15,031 nt of DNA, taken from NCBI GenBank assembly GCA_028565635.1, contig JAOXYB010029434.1, positions 1 through 15,031 on the forward strand, in the 5' to 3' direction. The DNA comes from Phoronis ovalis. Its lineage: Eukaryota > Phoronida > Phoronidae. Shown one piece after another: positions 7,691 to 15,031 of this stretch. Position 1 is the first letter of the stretch. Every line of letters begins with the position of its first letter. The translations under genes were made by a program, and so were the position numbers. The notes under the pieces are model-generated. The model ran no database searches, was not told the DNA's origin, and saw only the letters and a list, made by a program, of their open reading frames with translations.

Positions 7691-8682
7691 GTGAGTACCA
7701 CTTTTTAAGCACCTCTTATATTTGGCATAAACTTTTGGAAAGTAATACCACCCGAGGTGGAATATCGTTATATCCATTTATTCGTTTATTTGAAGCTTAG
7801 GTGATCATTAAAAAAACTTGAAGTTTGAACCCGTCTGAAGCCAAATTCGAAAATGTAACATGATTTGTGTGACCAATTTTGAGTTTGGGTTGTTTATGTA
7901 GGTAGAGAGGATTATGAAATTGAATACATGAAAGGGTGCTGTGAATGCGTGAACGAATCTCAATTGTATCTTTTTATTCTTTTCCCTATCTTTTCCCCAC
8001 GCGTGTTATATTTTCAACAATAAGTGAACTTATTCTGTGCCTTGCACGCTAGCACATCAATTATTTGTAAAAATTTGTTTTTGAACATTATGTATACACA
8101 TCAATTCAATTTATTAATTAAAAACATGCTATTTGACTTCTAATTTACTACATGCAAGTTCATTTTCTAGGGAATCTCGAAAATAAGCAAATTAGTAAAC
8201 ATCATTAATTGATTAAAAAGTGACATTTATTAATTCAGTTTTATTCAAAAGAAACAAACATAGAGTGATCAAAATAAAATCTTTGACTAGTTGCTATCAG
8301 TACCATATAACCCCCTTGATACATGAACTACAAGATTCAGGTTACCACATTTGAATTGATCAGATTGATAGTTCAATTAGTTGGTTTTCCGCTGTTCGAC
8401 TTTATCCTCTTACTATTTTGAAAAAATCCAAGTACCATTACATTCATTTTTCCATTAAATGGCGCATTTATGAATAATGACCTATGTTTGGAATTTAACT
8501 ACTAAAATTTATTATTGTACTTGGCTGACTTCTGTTTGGAACACATTTAAATTGCATTATCTTGTTCAGGAATAGGTACAGTGTCTCAAAACAAAATGTA
8601 TGCTTTTATACCAGTAGTATAAACTTGACTATTAATATCTTGATCAAGTATCAGAGGCACCTTTTTTACATGTTTCATTTAG

Positions 8683-8771
8683 ATAAACCATATGGTAATG
8701 TAGCTTGGAAAGCCATCTCTGTTTCCCACTCACCAGCAAGCTGGGTTTCTTTTAATTCACCAGCCAGCTAA
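8683..8771 (+). CDS. Candidate terminal exon of the signal-peptide gene
   Basis: A pyrimidine-rich acceptor (CCTTTTTTACATGTTTCATTTAG) ends at 8682. Joining G from 7690 to AT at 8683-8684 makes aspartate, and the frame then stays open for 28 codons to TAA at 8769-8771, beginning KPYGNVAWKAISVS and ending SPAS. AATAAA follows at 8843-8848 with a GT-rich tract (GTTGATGTGG) after it. The full product would be 58 residues including the signal peptide. Against it, the exon overlaps a local repeated motif (TCACCAGCNAGCT twice), the peptide resembles no family I know, and AATAAA is common in AT-rich DNA. It may be a minor alternative end or chance. Confidence 0.3.
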
Positions 8772-8951
8772 AAATTTGGGGAACTCTATCTGACAGTTAA
8801 AATTTGCAAAAAAAGATGTTGTTTCATGGGGTTTCGCACATAAATAAATATTTTAGTCAGGACTGTTGATGTGGAGAATCAGATCTGTTCCCCATTATCA
8901 GCTGGATGAACTGTTTAAGGTTTGCCAGCCAGCCACACTCATCTGGGGAAC
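8729..8951. repeat. Local repeated motifs TCACCAGCNAGCT and CCAGCCAGC...GGGGAAC
   Basis: TCACCAGCAAGCT (8729-8741) recurs as TCACCAGCCAGCT (8757-8769). CCAGCCAGC followed within 9-11 bases by GGGGAAC occurs at 8760-8784 and again at 8925-8951, and an inverted GTTCCCC lies between them near 8887-8893. The second copy runs into a GC-rich patch to about 8975. This looks like a fragment of an old dispersed repeat; no terminal repeats or target duplication were found. Confidence 0.35.
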
Positions 8952-8975
8952 GGACTCGGTGGGGGCCTCCGAAGT

Positions 8976-11900
8976 ATTCAGTTATATCAACTAAATCTGA
9001 ACATTGCATTAGAATTTAGACAGTGTAACTGGTTCGTAGTAAAGTTCCTCTCTTAGTTGTTTGATAATATTTTGTGGTGCTGCATCAAAATGTTTTGACT
9101 TCAATATATTGAATATGAATTTACACAATATCCTACACCTGAACCTATACTACCACCAGAGCTGATCCATTAGACTTGGATTGCAACCGATGATATCGTT
9201 ATTTGTTACATCAGAAATAGCTAAATCAAGGATATGTTAGTTACCATAAAATCACACTTTGTTGCAAACAGTAATAAAATTTAAATGGGGTCCCATCTCC
9301 CAAGAAAATGTGGCCTTGACCAGTTTCTATTTTAAGAAACATTAGCCATATGCCAAACCTCATTAGGCTAGGGCCAATGTATCAATAGAATGTCACAATA
9401 TATTATTGATTTCTAATCCATACTTTCTGCTTGTTGATATGCTGGTTATAATCTTTGTATATTAGTAAACTGCTAGATTATGTAAGTTCTTATCCATGTT
9501 TTTATAGTTTAAATACATAATACCATGTATAGTTTAACCCCTGTAAAGCCAGCTGCCAGTGAATAAAGCAAACATATCCCATCCTCCCAAGAGATTTTTA
9601 AGGACTGATTATAAATGATAAGACTGGTGAGATGATTCAGATTGGGAGCCAATAGGTCCTGTATCCTGTTTTCATGTATTTCCTCTAGTTCATAGTTAAT
9701 ACATCTCAAACTTGTCAGTTATGGTTATAACACAGCAGCAAAAGATGGATTTTTTATTAAAAATTATGGATTTTGTTTATTAATAGATGCCTAGGTAGGG
9801 ACCTAGATTTCAATCAGGGTATGTCCAGATAAGGGGATCTTGAACTAAAATTTAGGTCATTTGTGATAATTTTTTATTCCTTTAAAATGTTGAAATAATG
9901 TAGTAGCCTTTGAAACTATGTACCAGTTAATTCAAACATTGGGTTCAAGCTGCACCTACAATTAACTGGATTTGGACTGTGTTTGGGAAACATTTACTCT
10001 TCTAAAACTGTTGTAAAATGAGAAGAAGTGTTTCATTTTATCAAGTGTTATGAAATATTAAATCCAGATGCAGACTTACTCTCAGACTTCTTGGTGCAGC
10101 ACATATATTGTTATTTAAACAACTTTATTAGTTGGGTATGCTAACTAATTTTATCAGATTCTTCTGTTCACTCCCAACTTGTTCATATTTTTCCTCAGAA
10201 GCAATTAGTAGCTTGTTATCAAGTTTTCAGTAATAAGGCCAGATTTAAAAAAAAAGTGTGTGTGCCGTATCCTGACAGGGTTTTAGCATATTGGGTTGGT
10301 AGGAATGTAATTTAATTTTTTTTTTAGCTTAAAATGCACATACACTGTTAATACAAGCTGTAGGAAGAATTTCTGAGGATATACATATGTACTGGCATGT
10401 AAAAAAAACAACAATTGCTAGGAAACACAATTAGTTTTACTTTTGTTTTCACTGTACAATCCCTATTAACATTACCACAATATTTATGACTATTAAAAAA
10501 GGTTGAGATGATTTATGGAATTTTCTGATTTGCCAGGCTATGCCAAACAAACTTTAATATTTTAAATTTTAACCTAATTAAAGGTGCAGACTAAAATAGT
10601 TGAGCACAATGTTCTCTGTTTGTACTGCCTGCTGGTGGATACTTCAGCATTCTTATGATATTAAAGAATTAATAGTAATCATAACAGTAATAATAAAAGT
10701 GCACTGCATTATCTGCTTCAGATTCTGTTCATTTTGGTAACCTCATACATACATACAGTTGTTTCTCTGAATATTAAAACATGCTTAATTTTAGAAATTT
10801 ACTGCAGGTCTGTGGACAGGAATAAAACTAATAATTCATGAGATATGTATTTGTTTCCTGTCTATTTTTATCATTAATATTTCACTCAAGCATGCAGATA
10901 CTAAAAATTGTATTATTAAAAACCATATTCACCTTAGCAAGAAAGTTCAAACTGATCTGCCTAGCCTTAAGTGAACTGACCCAAATCGGGTTGTCATATA
11001 TATCATAATAAAAAAATCTCCAAATCATGTTAATATGCAGTTTTAAAGTTTTTACTGGGTCTCAACTAAATCCTTGTATAATGACCATATTTTGCCAAGG
11101 TCAAACACTGATGGATGGATGCTTGCTTCCCTTCAGTACAGGCTCAAATCCAGAATATGAATAAATGTTTACCTGCACCTTTTCGTATACAGACACATAT
11201 CTTAAGCCTGTCACCAAACTTTGGCTTTCGTTTTTCCAGTTTTCTTGTTCAAGACCAAATTAAATTTATTTTGGATGTTCATGTACATGGAATGGAAATT
11301 TGGAATTTACTATGGATATGCTTGGTATTAATTTACTCATAAAACTGTTCTGTGTTTATCTTTTTGTATCTCCTTTAACAGATTAACTTTTGCACTGTCC
11401 AGAGTCATTTAGCATTAAGGAAATCAATACCTCTCAAACTGCTACACAATCTAAGACTCTAATTGGTGTGAAACCACAAATTTAATTTAAGAATATGCCA
11501 GGAACAACTCCATGAATAACCACAAGTTTAATTCAGGAACATTTGCTTCCCTATTTCAGTTTCTGTTATACTTTCTGTGTATTATTATTTTTTTTTTACA
11601 AGATGTCCTATGATAAAGATATTGTATAAGACCAGTTTAATCAAGGATGTATTATATTCTAATGGTTAGTTTTGTATCTCCATTTTCTGGTCTTTTAGAA
11701 TTCAAACTAACCTTAGCAACAGCTGAGAGCAAATATTGGTGTGTTATGATTGAAAATCCTTCACAAAATTCATGATTATATTTTCGTAATTATGCTGTCC
11801 TGTGTTAATAACAGCAGCTGTGTTTTTACTAGAAATCATCCAAGCATGCACCTGAGGATGATCTTATTTTTATGTGTGTGATTTTAATAATTGCTTCCAC

Positions 11901-14361
11901 ATATTGCTGATATATACTGGTTACAGTAGATATCTTGCAGTATAATAGCTTTACTTGAAACTGGAATGTGATTCATGATTTCTGATAGATCCTAATTTCC
12001 CAATTTATTAAATTGCTTTGAAACTTAATGCCATGTTAGACAAAATAATTTTATACTACTCTGCATGTAATATTTATATTTCCTAAAAGCATATTTTTAT
12101 AACTGATTGAATAGTATGATTAAAATCATCATGTCAGCAATTCGCTATTGTACATAGCCGCAGAGAAACACTTGGTGAGCAGACATCCTGCCAGGAATGA
12201 CATTGGGATTATAGTCGTCAAATACACAATACATTTTTATGCGTTCATTGTCTAATCAAGGCTACCAAGTGCTGAATAGCTTTTTGATGGAGTGTATTGT
12301 TATTGAGTCTATTGAATGTTATTCTGAGGACAGACTCGCCAAGTCAAATCTGTTGTTTCTGTCAATATAGATGAATGCATATTGGACCAATATTTTACCT
12401 GTGTAAGAAGATATGTCAGGCTGTTTAGATTATAACTATGCACAATATAGTGTATAGTCTTCTATACAGTATTATTGACCCTGATTGTTCTACTAACATG
12501 TTATTCACACACAAATGCAAAAAAAAAATCTTCATTCAAAAAAAATTTGCAATGCTCATTGGCATATTTACATTACACAGGCTTGCTGCTGTGCTTTACT
12601 TGCAAGGTTTTGAAATAAAATTGCATTGCATTTATTGCTGCATGTGGCATTTCAGTCTACTTAACCAAGTTATTTCTGGTATGTGATAGGCAATTTGTAT
12701 CCTCCCAACAAATCTGTGTTATTCTTGAAATATCTTATTTACATACTGTGTATATATTTGTGCTTGTTTTGTAGAAAAATATTATGATAAACTCATCACA
12801 TTTTGTTGAAAAACTTACCTGTTAGCTCTGTGATATATTAATGACTTTTATATGACTTGATTATATAATTTCTTGACAAGTTTTATAAAACAAAGACAAA
12901 TTAGCATTATAGACATTAGACCATTTTGTTATAGATTTAATTATTTGCTTATTGATTGGATTAGTATGGACAATTATTGAATTAGTAAGTCACGCTTTAT
13001 GGGAAAAAGCTCCAATGAAAGTAGAAATGTATTTATGATATTTATAAACTATAATATAGTTTAGGACAGATTTCTTGTGTTTACCCCCATAATCCAATAC
13101 CTGTGCCAAATGCAGAGGAAACCAAGTGCTCTGAATATTATCTTTTAATTTTATGGTATTTTAATGTTGGGAGGTTTTGTATACAAAGTGATTTCTGTTT
13201 TGTAATTTGTGCAACAAGAAAATTATCTAATGATCAGTATCTGCCCTTAAATGCACCACTTAATTCATAGGTATATTAGGAAATATTTTGTTGACTGTTT
13301 TCACATGGTGTTTGTGATTTCTTCCCGTTTGAATTACTTGGAGAGAAAATTGATTTCCTATACACAAGTTTTTCTACAGATGTAACTGTTATTTGTTTTG
13401 GTAAGTTTTCTATCTTCTCACCAATTAAAGTACTGTAAAACACATTCGTTCATTGGAAAATCACAGATAGTTATCCTAAAAGCTTCTCCTACATCATCTT
13501 CTTGGATTTTTTGTGTATGTTATCACTAAGTTGTTTTGCTTTTTTTTACTTTAAGCTGTAGCTGAGGAATTTTGATGCACTTAATGAATAGTTTTATCAG
13601 TTCAAACAGGATACATTAAATGCTAGAAAACCACTTTATCTGTTTTACCTTGTACATCCTTTTTAGACATAATTGTGCAGGCAGCTTTAAATTTGGAATC
13701 ATTTTAATGAGTTTGGTAATTATATAGCTCCAAAAGTGACATTGGCAACTGTCAGCTTGTGTTTTTGTGTAGAATGCATAGTCTGCAATAGTAGGATTCT
13801 AAATATATATTTACATGTTTGTCTCATCCACTAATTATATAAATTTCTTGCAAAGGCTACTGTTTTGGTTTGTAAATCTTTCTGCAATTGGAGAGGTCTG
13901 ACCTTTCCAAATTTTGCATCTTCAACATTTGGACAATTAAATGAGATTATTTCTATTAGTGTAACTAGGTATGGGACAGATAGATCAGCATCCAGTAAAA
14001 AAATACTCTCAAATGAAAAAAAGTGGATTTTAGTTTGTCATGTCTCCATGCTTACTCCATAAACAATGTTTGAACATGATATTGTAGAGGGTATGATGTT
14101 CGAGGATTACTGTAGTGAATGCAATTACACTTTAGTACTATGTTTATACTAATTAAATGATTATTTGGTGCATTTCAAAAACTTTTTTTCATAATTATTA
14201 TAGGTAACTAATAATCGCAAATGTCATGTAAAAAGTTAAAATTAATACAAATATATATATTAACAACACCATAATAAGCTCATAATTAGTGCTCATGGGG
14301 CTAACAGCTTCTACTACATGCCATGAACAGTGAATATTTAATGATGAACTTCAAATGACCT
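8976..14361. other. Long AT-rich non-coding stretch (intron or intergenic)
   Basis: Over five kilobases carry no recognisable coding exon on either strand; open frames are short, low-complexity and lack splice context that fits exon 1. Minor structures include a perfect 6-bp inverted repeat CTAGGT/ACCTAG at 9791-9806 and homopolymer T runs near 10315 and 11590. It is either the first intron of the signal-peptide gene or the intergenic region after it, depending on whether the exon at 8683 is terminal. Confidence 0.5.
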
Positions 14362-14425
14362 AATGTACTTGTCGTGGTATGCTACTTCTCATGCTATGCT
14401 ACTTGTCATGGCATGCTAGTCTTGG
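14362..14425. repeat. Short minisatellite, 17-bp unit, about 3.7 copies
   Basis: Units are AATGTACTTGTCGTGG (14362-14377), TATGCTACTTCTCATGC (14378-14394), TATGCTACTTGTCATGG (14395-14411) and CATGCTAGTCTTGG (14412-14425). The two central units differ at only two positions, while the outer ones are more diverged. Confidence 0.7.
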
Positions 14426-14739
14426 TGTTCGTTCTCATACCATACTTCACATTAATACCATTTGCACAGGAAAACTCTAACCAGTTTGAAAGTGATTTTC
14501 TGCTTGTATTGATTTGGATTGTCTTGCAAATGCATATATTTTAGCTATCAGAATCAATTTCCCTAGGCCACCTACCCCGCAGCTATATGATACTATCCAT
14601 GTGTAGTTATGTAAAGTTTGAAAGGGCTTGGGTTAAATTGTGTATATACACATATAATTTATCCAGAGTTTTAGGCAAAGATTTGCTAAATTGATTTTAA
14701 AGCTTGATTTATCAGGTTTTATCTGGTTAACTGTGTAAT

Positions 14740-14900
14740 AAGCCCAATTCACACTTACACTTGGAGCACTTCATAATAAAGCACTCTATAATAAAGCGCT
14801 TCACTTTCCATCCACACTGACATGCTTTAATTCGCTTCTATCTTCAAATATCTCGAAGCGCATTATTCTACTTTAATACGCTTCTGATATGCGGAGCTCT
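14740..14900. repeat. MITE-like patch with repeated GAAGCG/CGCTTC motifs
   Basis: ATAATAAAGCACT (14773-14785) is repeated as ATAATAAAGCGCT (14788-14800). CACACT(T/G)ACA occurs at 14750-14759 and 14813-14822. GAAGCGCATTA (14855-14865) pairs with TAATACGCTTC (14874-14884) with one mismatch and an 8-base loop. CGCTTC or its complement appears four times. The organisation suggests a small non-autonomous DNA-transposon relic, but no clean terminal inverted repeats or target duplication are visible. Confidence 0.4.
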
Positions 14901-14913
14901 TTAGTTCAAGGAG

Positions 14914-14962
14914 GTGTGTGTATATATATATATATATTTATATAATATATATATATATAATA
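14914..14962. repeat. Compound (TG)/(TA) dinucleotide microsatellite
   Basis: GTGTGTG passes into a (TA)n tract with small interruptions (TATTTATATAATATA), then (AT)n to TAATA. It directly precedes a hexanucleotide array and follows the MITE-like patch. Confidence 0.9.
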
Positions 14963-15031
14963 GATATAGACATAGACATAGACATAGACATAGACATAGA
15001 CATAGACATAGACATAGACATACACATACAC
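14963..15031. repeat. Hexanucleotide (GACATA)n microsatellite, running off the window
   Basis: Nine perfect GACATA units span 14969-15022. A variant GATATA precedes them and CACATA plus CAC follows to the last base. The array probably continues beyond the window. The unit is not a canonical animal telomere repeat. Confidence 0.95.

Noticed and set aside
9509-9709. Minus-strand open frame of 66 codons
   Set aside because: No recognised motif, no splice context, and no related frame nearby. A retroelement fragment was considered, but no reverse-transcriptase or integrase motif is visible.
12750-12830. Acceptor-like TTGTTTTGTAG near 12774 and minus-strand donor CAG|GTAAGT near 12820
   Set aside because: The plus-strand frame in the required phase hits a stop within a dozen codons. 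The minus-strand donor has no open exon behind it.
13380-13400. A 21-base microexon with good acceptor (TTTTTCTACAG) and donor (GTAAGT) in phase with the signal-peptide exon
   Set aside because: A second equally phase-compatible microexon (10722-10736, before GTAACC) turns up by eye in the same AT-rich DNA, so such matches are expected by chance. There is no homology support.
14963-15031. Telomere-like or CRISPR-like array
   Set aside because: The GACATA unit is not a known telomere repeat, and there are no spacers; it is a plain hexanucleotide microsatellite.

Overview
This is animal nuclear DNA: AT-rich, with introns bounded by GT/AG, AATAAA poly(A) signals and two protein-coding genes recognisable at the protein level. 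The extended poly-pyrimidine acceptors, modest introns and vertebrate-like gene content suggest an invertebrate metazoan. A mollusc or other lophotrochozoan would fit, but the sequence alone does not settle the phylum.

Layout. (1) 159-3158, plus strand: the last six coding exons of DNAJC10/ERdj5, an ER-lumen disulfide reductase with a J domain and thioredoxin domains. These exons cover the end of one thioredoxin domain and two complete ones (active sites CGPC and CGQC), and end in the ER-retrieval signal HDEL. A 3' UTR of about 1 kb follows, with paired AATAAA signals near 4180. (2) 4698-7360 and slightly beyond, minus strand: a complete coding sequence for ABRACL, the 81-residue Costars-family actin regulator. 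It has two coding exons and a predicted non-coding first exon, and is tail-to-tail with DNAJC10. Its second intron carries a candidate Helitron-like non-autonomous element with internal tandem repeats and a 3' hairpin. (3) About 7425-7602: a compact head-to-head promoter with E-box, CRE and YY1-type sites, between ABRACL and a divergent plus-strand gene. (4) 7603-7690, plus strand: the first coding exon of that gene, encoding a signal peptide, with a consensus GTGAGT donor. The protein is not recognised. A phase-compatible candidate terminal exon lies at 8683-8771 and would make a 58-residue secreted peptide. (5) About 8990-14360: AT-rich non-coding DNA with no supported exon, either the long first intron of the signal-peptide gene or intergenic. 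(6) 14362-15031: a cluster of simple repeats, made up of a 17-bp minisatellite, a MITE-like patch rich in GAAGCG/CGCTTC, a (TG)/(TA) microsatellite and a hexanucleotide (GACATA) array that runs off the end.

The three genes are neighbours, not an operon. DNAJC10 and ABRACL converge. ABRACL and the signal-peptide gene diverge from one short control region and could be co-regulated. No convincing new multi-gene system was found. The most interesting points are the shared promoter, the possible micro-secreted protein, the CGQC/HDEL variants of ERdj5, and the candidate Helitron-like insertion.
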